A DNA stretch of 36,963 nt from Minisyncoccus sp041650175 (GTDB taxonomy: Bacteria; Patescibacteriota; Minisyncoccia; Minisyncoccales; Minisyncoccaceae). The position numbers were made by a program, and so were the translations under genes. Of this stretch, positions 23,789-30,265 are shown piece by piece (the stretch's first letter is position 1; the number at the start of each line of letters is the position of its first letter). The notes below the pieces were generated by a model. That model ran no database searches and was not told where the DNA came from. It worked only from the letters and a program-made list of their open reading frames with translations. The stretch lies in assembly GCA_041650175.1 (NCBI GenBank), contig JBAZLS010000008.1:1-36963 (forward strand), in the 5' to 3' direction.

Positions 23789-24328
23789 ATGCAAAAAGTT
23801 GCGCTAATTATTGCGAATAAGGAGTTTAGAGATGAAGAATATACTACTATCAAGGATATTTTGATTTCGAAAGGAATAAAAATATATACTTTCAGTAATG
23901 AAACTGGTTTGGCTTTGGGTCGGTTTGGAAATGAAGTAGAAGTCAAAAATAATATCAAGGATTTAAATGTTAAGAATTTTGATGCAATTGTTTTTATCGG
24001 AGGGTCTGGAGCTTTGGACTATCTTAATAATGATATTTCTTATAATTTGGCAAGGTCATTTCTGGATAATAATAAAATCGTTGGTGCTATCTGTATTTCT
24101 CCTGTAATACTAGCTGAATCTGGTATTCTAAAAGGAAAATCAGCAACAGTTTGGTCTTCACCAATGGACAAATCAGCCATTGCAATTTTAAAAAAAAATA
24201 TGGCAAAATTCAATGATTTGGCAGTTGTAGTTGATGGTAATATTGTTACTGGTCGTAATTGTGAGGCGAGTCCAGAGTTTGCTTTAGCGATTTTTTCACT
24301 ATTGACTAATTGCCAAAAATCAATATAA
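23789..24328 (+). CDS. DJ-1/PfpI family protein
   Basis: A 179-residue class I glutaminase-like fold. The nucleophile elbow is GAICISPVILAESG with Cys102, and Glu near FRDEE at the N-terminus (about 13-17) is the usual partner. FDAIVFIGGSGALDYL is the family strand-loop. Members include protease-like, chaperone-like and deglycase-related proteins, and activity cannot be chosen from sequence. It follows the histidine kinase by one base (TAATATG), so it may be part of the same operon. The L10 promoter lies in its last codons. Confidence 0.9.
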   Translation: MQKVALIIANKEFRDEEYTTIKDILISKGIKIYTFSNETGLALGRFGNEVEVKNNIKDLNVKNFDAIVFIGGSGALDYLNNDISYNLARSFLDNNKIVGAICISPVILAESGILKGKSATVWSSPMDKSAIAILKKNMAKFNDLAVVVDGNIVTGRNCEASPEFALAIFSLLTNCQKSI

Positions 24329-24329
24329 T
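24302..24329 (+). promoter_or_regulatory. Promoter of the rplJ-rplL unit
   Basis: TTGACT (24302-24307) and TATAAT (24324-24329) are separated by 16 nt. The promoter overlaps the last codons and stop of the DJ-1 gene. A start near 24335 would place the L10 leader RNA at the 5' end of the transcript. Confidence 0.8.
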
Positions 24330-24330
24330 A

Positions 24331-24444
24331 GGGATATATAAATATCCGTAGAAAGTAGGCGTTTATAAGTCCTGCCGAGGGTAAAAATACATTTATTTTT
24401 ATTCTGATCGATTCTGCGGGAGCAGATTTTTTTATATTTAAAAT
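24331..24444 (+). ncRNA. Ribosomal protein L10 leader (cis-regulatory RNA)
   Basis: The interval before rplJ has the known L10-leader features: a basal hairpin GGATAT-ATAA-ATATCC (24332-24347), the conserved CCGTAG-like stretch at 24346-24351, GTAGGC (24355-24360) that pairs in part with CCTGC (24371-24375), and the CCTGCCGAGG box (24371-24380). It ends with a small hairpin TCTGC-GGGA-GCAGA (24413-24426) followed by seven T, a possible attenuator. In known examples the L10-(L12)4 complex binds a kink-turn in this leader and represses expression. Assignment rests on motif recognition and position. Confidence 0.85.
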
Positions 24445-24969
24445 ATGCCTTTAACAAGAGAAAAAAAAGAAAACATAGTTGCAGAAATTGAAGATTGCCT
24501 TGAAAAACAAAAATCTATTGTTTTTATGGATTTTAAGGGTATTAAAGTCAAGGATTTGTCTATTTTGAGAAATCAGCTCAAGGAACAGAATAATGAGATG
24601 AAAGTCTCAAAAAAAAGTTTGATAAATGTTGCTTTTAAAAATAAAAATATTGATTTTGATGCCAAAAAACTTTCAGGCGAAGTAGCAGTAATTTTTGGTT
24701 ATGAGGATGAGGTTTCTTCAAGTAAAGCTGTATATCAATTTACGAAAACTTCTAAAGAAGCAAAAATTCTTGGCGGTTTCGTAGAAAATAAGTTTTATTC
24801 AGAAAATGATATCATCAGACTCGCGGAATTGCCTCCAAAGCCGCAAATGATAGGAATGTTTATGGGAACAATCAATGCACCTGTTACAAATTTCGTAGGA
24901 GTGCTTGGTGGAAATTTGAGAAAATTAGTTATTGCTTTTTCTGAGATTAAAGATAAAAAAGCAGCATAA
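24445..24969 (+). CDS. rplJ: 50S ribosomal protein L10
   Basis: L10 is the base of the stalk carrying L7/L12 dimers. MPLTREKKENIVAEIEDCLE is the usual beginning, and VFMDFKGIKVKDLSILRNQL and VSKKSLINVAFKN are the core motifs (usually KNTLxxxA). The C-terminal helix (GVLGGNLRKLVIAFSEIKDK) is where L12 dimers bind. Its neighbours are not L11 and L1, which normally precede it. Confidence 0.96.
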   Translation: MPLTREKKENIVAEIEDCLEKQKSIVFMDFKGIKVKDLSILRNQLKEQNNEMKVSKKSLINVAFKNKNIDFDAKKLSGEVAVIFGYEDEVSSSKAVYQFTKTSKEAKILGGFVENKFYSENDIIRLAELPPKPQMIGMFMGTINAPVTNFVGVLGGNLRKLVIAFSEIKDKKAA

Positions 24970-24995
24970 GTATTATAAATTAAATTTTTAAAAAT

Positions 24996-25406
24996 ATGGC
25001 AGATGAAAAAGAAATTGAGGTTCCTGCAAAATTTAAGGAACTTGTAGAAAAAATTGAAAGTATGACAGTTTTAGATTTAGCTGAATTAGTTAAAGTTTTA
25101 GAAGGAAAATTCGGCGTATCAGCTGCTCCTCAAATGGTAGCTGCTGCTAGCACAGTTGCTGCTCCTGCTGAAGCTGCTGAAGAAAAGAGTGCTTATAATG
25201 TTGTTTTAACAGCAGTTGGCGATAAGAAAATAGAGGTAATTAAGATCGTAAGAGATTTGACTCAACTTGGATTGAAGGAAGCAAAAGATTTAGTTGATGC
25301 TGCTTCTGCTGCTCCTCAAACAATCAAGGAAGAAGTAAAAAAAGAAGAGGCTGAAGAAATGAAGAAGAAATTTATTGAAGCAGGGGCTACAGTCGATCTA
25401 AAATAA
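24996..25406 (+). CDS. rplL: 50S ribosomal protein L7/L12
   Basis: The factor-recruiting stalk protein, 136 residues. The N-terminal dimerisation helices (VEKIESMTVLDLAELVKVLE) are followed by an Ala-rich hinge (about residues 45-65) and the C-terminal domain with VVLTAVGDKKIEVIKIVRDL and GLKEAKDLVDAA. It is slightly longer than usual because of an N-terminal extension and a longer insert QTIKEEVKKEEAEEMKKKFI. rpoB does not follow, as it would in many bacteria; a terminator does. Confidence 0.97.
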   Translation: MADEKEIEVPAKFKELVEKIESMTVLDLAELVKVLEGKFGVSAAPQMVAAASTVAAPAEAAEEKSAYNVVLTAVGDKKIEVIKIVRDLTQLGLKEAKDLVDAASAAPQTIKEEVKKEEAEEMKKKFIEAGATVDLK

Positions 25407-25420
25407 AATTGTTTAAAATA

Positions 25421-25456
25421 AAAAATCCCTCAAAAAAAAGAGGGATTTTTTTATTT
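25421..25456. terminator. Bidirectional terminator between rplL and the thioredoxin-like gene
   Basis: AAAAATCCCTC (25421-25431) pairs perfectly with GAGGGATTTTT (25440-25450), an 11-bp stem with an A8 loop. T residues follow on + and A residues precede on + (T on -), so it can end both the rplL transcript and the convergent minus-strand transcript, whose stop codon is at 25451-25453. Confidence 0.93.
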
Positions 25457-26173
25457 ATTCAATACCATTTCAATTACTTTTTTAAGATTTTCTTTTTCCT
25501 TATTAATTCCATCTTGCTCTCCTGATCCAATCCTATAATATTTACAACCAATAACCATAGTAGGAATTGTCCCTTCACTGTTGAATTTGTTAAAAATATC
25601 TTGGTCTTTGTTATTGCCGATATTTTCATGGTAGGAAATTTTGTCACCAAAGGTCTTTATAACTTCTTGGATGATTGGTTTTTCCCATATGCAATGAGGA
25701 CAAGTTGTTGAACCAAAGAAATAAATTATTGGTTTGCCGTTTTCCTTACAGATTTCATTTTCTGCTACCATAGTGAAATTTCCAGCAATTGTTGTTCCGG
25801 TGGTTTTATTTGATTCTGTATTATTCGTAGTAGCAGTTTCTGCTGGTGTAGAAATGTCTGTTTCTCTGAATGTTATCAGCTTGCCATCAGTTGAAACGTA
25901 AGTAGGAACTTCTCCTTTTTCGGTTTTAACGATGAATCGATAAAATGAATGAGAATTCTTATCTATTTCTCCGAGTTCAAGTTTTGATCCTGCTGAAAGA
26001 TTAGCAACAATATAATCAAAAGCTTTTTGGATTGTTTGCTGTTTTCCTTTTCCTGCAATATTTTTTTGATAATATATTGTACCAAGGGTTATCACTGCGA
26101 TAGCAAAAATCCCGATGAATATGTACATCATTATGCGCTTTTTTTTCGGATTTGTAGTTTTTTCTTCGGCCAT
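25451..26173 (-). CDS. Membrane-anchored thioredoxin-fold protein with CPHC site (DsbA/DsbD-like)
   Basis: The 240-residue protein has a short basic N-terminus, one membrane segment (about residues 14-35: MMYIFIGIFAIAVITLGTIY) and an exported part. The thioredoxin-fold domain starts near residue 145 with IIYFFGSTTCPHCIWEKP; Cys158 and Cys161 form a CPHC redox site, as in DsbA. The cis-Pro is in GTIPTMVIG. A spacer rich in Thr, Asn and Glu (about 105-130) precedes it. It probably handles disulfides of exported proteins such as the pilin-type proteins nearby; this is inference. Start at ATG 26171-26173. Confidence 0.85.
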   Translation of the reverse strand: MAEEKTTNPKKKRIMMYIFIGIFAIAVITLGTIYYQKNIAGKGKQQTIQKAFDYIVANLSAGSKLELGEIDKNSHSFYRFIVKTEKGEVPTYVSTDGKLITFRETDISTPAETATTNNTESNKTTGTTIAGNFTMVAENEICKENGKPIIYFFGSTTCPHCIWEKPIIQEVIKTFGDKISYHENIGNNKDQDIFNKFNSEGTIPTMVIGCKYYRIGSGEQDGINKEKENLKKVIEMVLNK

Positions 26174-26202
26174 ATTTTTATTGTTATCTTAATAAATCAT
26201 AA

Positions 26203-26224
26203 GCCCTACAATGAAATGTAGGGC
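26203..26224 (-). terminator. Hairpin between the Asp-rich gene and the thioredoxin-like gene
   Basis: GCCCTACA (26203-26210) pairs with TGTAGGGC (26217-26224) over a 6-nt loop, a perfect 8-bp stem. On the minus strand it lies 17 nt after the Asp-rich stop and 30 nt before the next gene. The tract after it (TTATGATTTATT) is not a proper T run, so it may be a weak terminator or an mRNA-stability hairpin. Confidence 0.45.
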
Positions 26225-26240
26225 AAAAGTTGATTTCAAA

Positions 26241-26495
26241 TTATTCGTCTTCACTGTCGAGATCATCATCGTCATCGTCATCTAGATCATCATCGTCATC
26301 TAGATCGTCATCGTCATCTAGATTATCATCATCATCGTCATCATCTAGATCGTTATCATCGAAATCATCGTCAAAATTTTCATTGAAATCATCTGATGAA
26401 TCATCATCATTGTCATAGTCGTCAAACGACATGATTTCTTGAACGTTTTTTTCTAATTCTTCAATGTTATTTAAGAATAAATCTTCTTTTGACAT
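26241..26495 (-). CDS. Extremely Asp-rich small acidic protein
   Basis: The 84-residue protein begins with an ordinary helix-like part (MSKEDLFLNNIEELEKNVQE) and from residue 24 is almost entirely Asp with spaced Leu, Asn, Phe or Ser: about 41 of 84 residues are Asp. A pattern of Leu followed by five to seven Asp repeats from about residue 54. Such a tail could mimic nucleic acid, bind Ca2+ or basic proteins, or resemble RNA polymerase delta, but there is no positive evidence. The Ser/Arg-rich reading on the other strand is a shadow. A strong promoter drives it. I believe the gene is real because of that promoter and the coherent, non-repeated N-terminus. Confidence 0.72.
   Translation of the reverse strand: MSKEDLFLNNIEELEKNVQEIMSFDDYDNDDDSSDDFNENFDDDFDDNDLDDDDDDDNLDDDDDLDDDDDLDDDDDDDLDSEDE
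26262..26360. repeat. Trinucleotide-like tandem repeat within the Asp-rich gene
   Basis: On + the region is made of GTC/ATC triplets interrupted by TCTAGAT. Two 18-bp copies (26281-26298 TCTAGATCATCATCGTCA and 26299-26316 TCTAGATCGTCATCGTCA) are followed by a longer 27-bp variant (26317-26343) and another TCTAGAT at 26344. Triplet units keep the reading frame, so slippage would change the number of acidic residues without breaking the gene. Confidence 0.85.
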
Positions 26496-26578
26496 TGTTT
26501 TAAAATTTATTTTGTTATTTCGCTGCCCTAAATAATATTTTAAGACATTACGACCTTTAATATTATCAAGATGTTATT

Positions 26579-26606
26579 ATTATAATTGCCAATCTTTTAT
26601 TGTCAA
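26579..26606 (-). promoter_or_regulatory. Consensus promoter of the Asp-rich gene (minus strand)
   Basis: Read on the minus strand, TTGACA (26606-26601) and TATAAT (26584-26579) are both perfect, with a 16-nt spacer. The start would be near 26572, giving a leader of about 77 nt before the ATG at 26493-26495. Confidence 0.8.
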
Positions 26607-26609
26607 GAT

Positions 26610-26638
26610 TAGACATCGGTTAAATAAAAGGTTATAAT
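26610..26638 (+). promoter_or_regulatory. Divergent promoter of the membrane protein-Clp unit
   Basis: TAGACA (26610-26615) and TATAAT (26633-26638) are separated by 17 nt. Its -35 is only 3 bp from the -35 of the minus-strand promoter, so the two would compete or be controlled together. The start would be near 26645, about 96 nt before the ATG at 26741. The gene-free stretch 26496-26740 holds only these two promoters. Confidence 0.7.
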
Positions 26639-26740
26639 TTATTTATAATATTATTCCGAATAATGCAATAGTTTCCCAATAAATATATTGTATTTATTAT
26701 TGATATTATTATACCTATTGTTAATTTTTTGTCTATTAAA

Positions 26741-27124
26741 ATGTCTATTTTTCTAGCTTATTTCTATTGGCATTATCTAGAGAGATTGAAAGATATCTTT
26801 TTAGTCATGTCGAACTATGTGAATTTCTGGGTTTTCTTTTTCTCGGTGAAGATTGTTTTGAGGTCTCTTTTTTTGCCATGGAAAAAAGTTGAATCTGTTC
26901 CGCAAAAAACTGGTTTTGATATATTTATTTGGGCCAATAACTTTTTTTTTAATATCGTTTCTCGAGTAATTGGTTTCATAATGAGAATTTTTCTGCTTTG
27001 TTTTTTTATTATTTGCGAGACTGTAACATTAACAGTCGGAATCGTTTCCATTGTTGTCTGGTTGTTTTTGCCTTTAATAGTTGCATATTTAATCATTTAC
27101 GGTTTTTCAAAAAATAATGTTTGA
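26741..27124 (+). CDS. Small multi-spanning membrane protein upstream of Clp ATPase
   Basis: The 127-residue protein is mostly hydrophobic: a segment near residues 24-45 (YVNFWVFFFSVKIVLRSLFL), a short polar part (PWKKVESVPQKTG) and two or three segments in residues 60-120 (FIMRIFLLCFFIICETVTLT, VGIVSIVVWLFLPLIVAYLI). I do not recognise a family. I start it at ATG 26741; the TTG at 26729 would add four residues. The stop overlaps the Clp ATPase start by 8 bp, so coupled translation and a physical partnership are likely. Confidence 0.75.
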   Translation: MSIFLAYFYWHYLERLKDIFLVMSNYVNFWVFFFSVKIVLRSLFLPWKKVESVPQKTGFDIFIWANNFFFNIVSRVIGFIMRIFLLCFFIICETVTLTVGIVSIVVWLFLPLIVAYLIIYGFSKNNV

Positions 27125-29627
27125 TTTCAAGAATACAAAATTTTATCATGGGATTATAATTGAACCATTCTTCAAATTTAATAAAGCTATTAAATGGATT
27201 TTATTTTTAGCTTGTGCAATTCTTATCGCTAGTTATATTTTTTTCTCTTTTGCTAAAGTTGCAGATGCGAGTTTTATGCCGATAATATTTTTTTTAATTT
27301 CGATGCTGATAATTTCTTTATGTATTGATTCTTTTTTTGAAAATTCTATCAAAAACAATAGGAATAGAAGGGATTTGTCAGAAATTTCTGAAGATAAAAA
27401 TATAAATTGGGCAAATTACTTGAATTACAATTCAATAAAGTATCTATATAATTCTTTTTCGTTTACTAGTGGTGCTAATAGTGTTTCTGCTTCTCGTTTA
27501 TTATACAACCTATTAGATAATAAGAATTCGAAAATCAGGTTTATTTTTTCTAGATTATTATTGGATATAGACATAATGAAGGATATTTTTAAAAAATCTT
27601 CTTTGGAAGAGGATAATTTAATTGATTGCGAATTGCTTATTTCTGAAGCAGTAAAAAGCGCGATTTTAAGGAAGGCTAAGGAAATTTGTGAAGGAGATAT
27701 TATTTGCGCTTTATGTGAAATAGAACCGAATTTTAAAAAACTAAACATTGAGCTTCAAATCAAGAGAACTGATTTCGAAAATATTAATTGGTGGGTAGAA
27801 TATTTAGGAAAAAAAGAAAAATCAATAAAGATGTTTTGGGAATATGAAAACCTTGTCCGTGTTGGATCTGTTGGTGGTGATTGGGCTTGCGGATGGACTA
27901 CAACTTTAGATGAATATTCAATCGACTGGACAGATACAGTGAGATCAAGGGGATATGAAGAGTTTATCGGACATGAAGATCAAGTCAGGCTTGCGGAGGA
28001 TTCTTTGTCTAAAAGAGGAAATAAAAATGTTCTGATTGTCGGGGAAATAGGCAGTGGAAGGAAAGATGTCGTTCATCATCTGATCCAAAGAAGTATTTTA
28101 GGGATTTCAATGCCGGAGATAAACAATAAAAAATTCAAGCAACTGAATCTAGCATCTTTGATTTCAGGTATTGAATCTATCGAAAAAGTTGAATCAACTC
28201 TTGACCAATGTTTCAGAGAAGCCGTGAATGCTGGAAATATAATTTTAATAATAAATGATTTGCATGAATTTCTTGGCGGACAACAAAGAACTGGAGCTGT
28301 TGATATATCTGGCATCTTAATTTCGTATTTAGAAAATCCTGATTTGCAATTAATATGTATTTCTACTTATGCTGGATTGCATAAACAGATAGAGGCAAAG
28401 CCAGCAATTTTGGAATCGTTAACTAAGATTGAAGTATCTGAAATGTCGGAAAACGAAACTTTATTGATACTCGAAGGAAAAGTTTTTTCCTTAGAGGTCC
28501 AATATAAAAAATTTATTTCTTATCAATCATTAGTTGAAATTATAAAAACTTCTCAAAAATATATTTCAACCCCTTTCCCTCAAAAAGCTATTGAATTGCT
28601 TGAAGAATCATTTTCTTATTCTGATACTAAGGGAATCGGTGATATTATTGAGCCTGATGATGTTGATTTTGTAATATCAAAAAAAACCGATATCCCAATT
28701 GGTTCAGTAAACAGCCAGGAAAAAGTTTTGCTTTTGAGTATGGAAGAGGAGTTGCATAAGCGAGTTATCAGTCAGAATGAGGCTATCTCCGAAATATCAT
28801 CGGCTTTAAGACGGGCTCGTTCTGGAGTACAAACTCGAAAGGGGCCTATGGGAACATTTCTTTTCTTAGGACCTACTGGTGTAGGAAAAACTGAGACTGC
28901 AAAGGCTGTTGCGGCAATATATTTCGGTTCAGAAGATAGGATGATTAGGATTGATATGTCAGAATTTCAAAGGACGGATGATATTCCTCGATTAATGGGG
29001 TCAGAAACACAACCGGGAATATTGACGACGAAAGTCCGAGAAAGTCCATTTTCTTTAGTTCTTTTAGATGAATTAGAAAAAGCGCATCCTGATGTCTTGA
29101 ATTTATTTTTGCAAGTACTTGATGAGGGGTATTTAAACGATAATTTAGGACAGAAAGTAAGTTTTACAAATACGATAATAATTGCAACTTCAAATGCTGG
29201 ATATCAGATAATTCTTGATTCAATAAAAGCCCAAAAACCAATGGAAGAAATAAAGGAAGAGCTGTTAGATAACATTTTTCAGAAAGGTATATTTCGTCCA
29301 GAATTTGTAAATAGATTTGATGGTTTAGTCGTTTTTAAGCCCTTGACTCAGACTGATTTGATGCAAATAGCCGATCTTCAATTAAGTAAATTGAAAAAGA
29401 AATTATTGGAAAAGGAAATCGTTTTTATCGTCAGTGAAAAACTTAAAAGGAAAATTGTCGAATTGAGCTATAATCCGGTTTTTGGAGCAAGAGAAATGAA
29501 AAGAGTTATCCAAGAAAAAGTAGAAGATTGTTTGGCTCGTGAATTCTTGGCGGACCATATTGGTAATGGTGCAACAATTGAGATTGATCCAGATACCTTT
29601 ACTTTGTCAATAAAAAATCTAGAGTAA
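27117..29627 (+). CDS. Membrane-anchored Clp-type AAA+ ATPase with degenerate first AAA module
   Basis: The 836-residue ATPase starts with two membrane segments (about residues 22-70: WILFLACAILIASYIFFSFA and PIIFFLISMLIISLCI) and a Clp-N-like helical region (about 90-200). AAA1 is degenerate: Walker A reads GEIGSGRKD (309-317, Lys and Thr replaced by Arg and Lys) and Walker B IINDLHEF. AAA2 is intact: Walker A GPTGVGKTE (585-593), Walker B VLLDELEKAHP (Asp651-Glu652) and sensor 2 GAREMKR. No ClpP-binding IGF/VGF-like loop is seen before FRPEFVNRFD. It may be an unfoldase or disaggregase at the membrane rather than a protease partner; this is inference. Confidence 0.9.
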   Translation: MFDFKNTKFYHGIIIEPFFKFNKAIKWILFLACAILIASYIFFSFAKVADASFMPIIFFLISMLIISLCIDSFFENSIKNNRNRRDLSEISEDKNINWANYLNYNSIKYLYNSFSFTSGANSVSASRLLYNLLDNKNSKIRFIFSRLLLDIDIMKDIFKKSSLEEDNLIDCELLISEAVKSAILRKAKEICEGDIICALCEIEPNFKKLNIELQIKRTDFENINWWVEYLGKKEKSIKMFWEYENLVRVGSVGGDWACGWTTTLDEYSIDWTDTVRSRGYEEFIGHEDQVRLAEDSLSKRGNKNVLIVGEIGSGRKDVVHHLIQRSILGISMPEINNKKFKQLNLASLISGIESIEKVESTLDQCFREAVNAGNIILIINDLHEFLGGQQRTGAVDISGILISYLENPDLQLICISTYAGLHKQIEAKPAILESLTKIEVSEMSENETLLILEGKVFSLEVQYKKFISYQSLVEIIKTSQKYISTPFPQKAIELLEESFSYSDTKGIGDIIEPDDVDFVISKKTDIPIGSVNSQEKVLLLSMEEELHKRVISQNEAISEISSALRRARSGVQTRKGPMGTFLFLGPTGVGKTETAKAVAAIYFGSEDRMIRIDMSEFQRTDDIPRLMGSETQPGILTTKVRESPFSLVLLDELEKAHPDVLNLFLQVLDEGYLNDNLGQKVSFTNTIIIATSNAGYQIILDSIKAQKPMEEIKEELLDNIFQKGIFRPEFVNRFDGLVVFKPLTQTDLMQIADLQLSKLKKKLLEKEIVFIVSEKLKRKIVELSYNPVFGAREMKRVIQEKVEDCLAREFLADHIGNGATIEIDPDTFTLSIKNLE

Positions 29628-29675
29628 AGATATGAGAATTTTATAGATATTTAAATAAATTAAATAATTAAAAAG

Positions 29676-29705
29676 AGACTTGTCCAAATAGGATGAGTTT
29701 TTTTT
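29676..29705 (+). terminator. Intrinsic terminator after the Clp ATPase gene
   Basis: ACTTGTCC (29678-29685) pairs with GGATGAGT (29691-29698), two G-U pairs included, over a 5-nt loop; T residues run from 29698 to 29705. It separates the Clp unit from the mraZ promoter. Confidence 0.78.
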
Positions 29706-29755
29706 GGGAAAAATATTAAAATTAGGTAAAATTTGCTTATTTGAGTCATTTTTTG

Positions 29756-29784
29756 TTGACAAATGTATTATGGTGGGATAAAAT
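29756..29784 (+). promoter_or_regulatory. Promoter of the mraZ-rsmH-ftsL-ftsI unit
   Basis: TTGACA (29756-29761) and TAAAAT (29779-29784) are separated by 17 nt, close to consensus. The start would be near 29791, just before the MraZ-box repeats. Confidence 0.82.
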
Positions 29785-29792
29785 GGTGATAC

Positions 29793-29820
29793 AGTGTTAA
29801 TAAGTGGATAAAAGTGTAAT
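29793..29820 (+). promoter_or_regulatory. MraZ operator (direct repeats)
   Basis: AGTGTTAATA, AGTGGATAAA and AGTGTAATTT repeat AGTG at exactly 10-bp steps (29793, 29803, 29813). Known MraZ boxes are GTG-containing direct repeats with helical spacing upstream of mraZ. They cover the predicted transcription start and the leader, so MraZ would repress its own unit. Two further GTG sites (29773, 29786) are out of phase. Confidence 0.75.
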
Positions 29821-29829
29821 TTTATCAAC

Positions 29830-30261
29830 ATGATTATTGGTCAATACAGTTATAATTTAGATCCAAAAAAAAGATTAACAATTCCGACAAAATTCAGAAG
29901 TGTTTTATCTGATGGAGCTGTTTTAACCAGAGGAATAGATGGGTGCTTATTTTTATATCCATTAAAGCAATGGGAAGAATTAGCCGAGAAGATGAGTAAA
30001 TTGCCATTATCGGCTGTTAATGCACGAAATTTTTCGAGAGTAATGCTTGCAGGAGCAATGGATGTAAAAATTGATAGCCTTGGAAGAATACTTATACCTG
30101 ATTATTTAAAAGAGTATGCATTACTTGATAAAAAAGTTGTAGTAGCTGGACTATATGACAGGATTGAAATCTGGAATGAAGAGAAATGGAAAGAATATGG
30201 TGAAACGACAGATGCTCAAGTAGGAAACATTACAGAAGGATTAAAAGATTTAGGGTTTTAA
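29830..30261 (+). CDS. mraZ: Transcriptional regulator MraZ
   Basis: MraZ is a ring-forming DNA-binding protein that represses the dcw operon. The 143-residue sequence has two SpoVT/AbrB-like repeats; MIIGQYSYNLDPKKRLTIPTKFR (read in two parts) and AMDVKIDSLGRILIPDYLKE are diagnostic, with the D-x-x-x-R-x-x-I-P signature in each. It starts just after its own operator and precedes rsmH by 4 bp. Confidence 0.96.
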   Translation: MIIGQYSYNLDPKKRLTIPTKFRSVLSDGAVLTRGIDGCLFLYPLKQWEELAEKMSKLPLSAVNARNFSRVMLAGAMDVKIDSLGRILIPDYLKEYALLDKKVVVAGLYDRIEIWNEEKWKEYGETTDAQVGNITEGLKDLGF

Positions 30262-30265
30262 TTTT

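Noticed and set aside
26230..26418. Ser/Arg-rich open frame on + opposite the Asp-rich gene
   Set aside because: It is the antisense reading of GAT/GAC codons, has no promoter or start signal, and ends arbitrarily; the minus-strand gene has a consensus promoter and a non-repetitive N-terminus.
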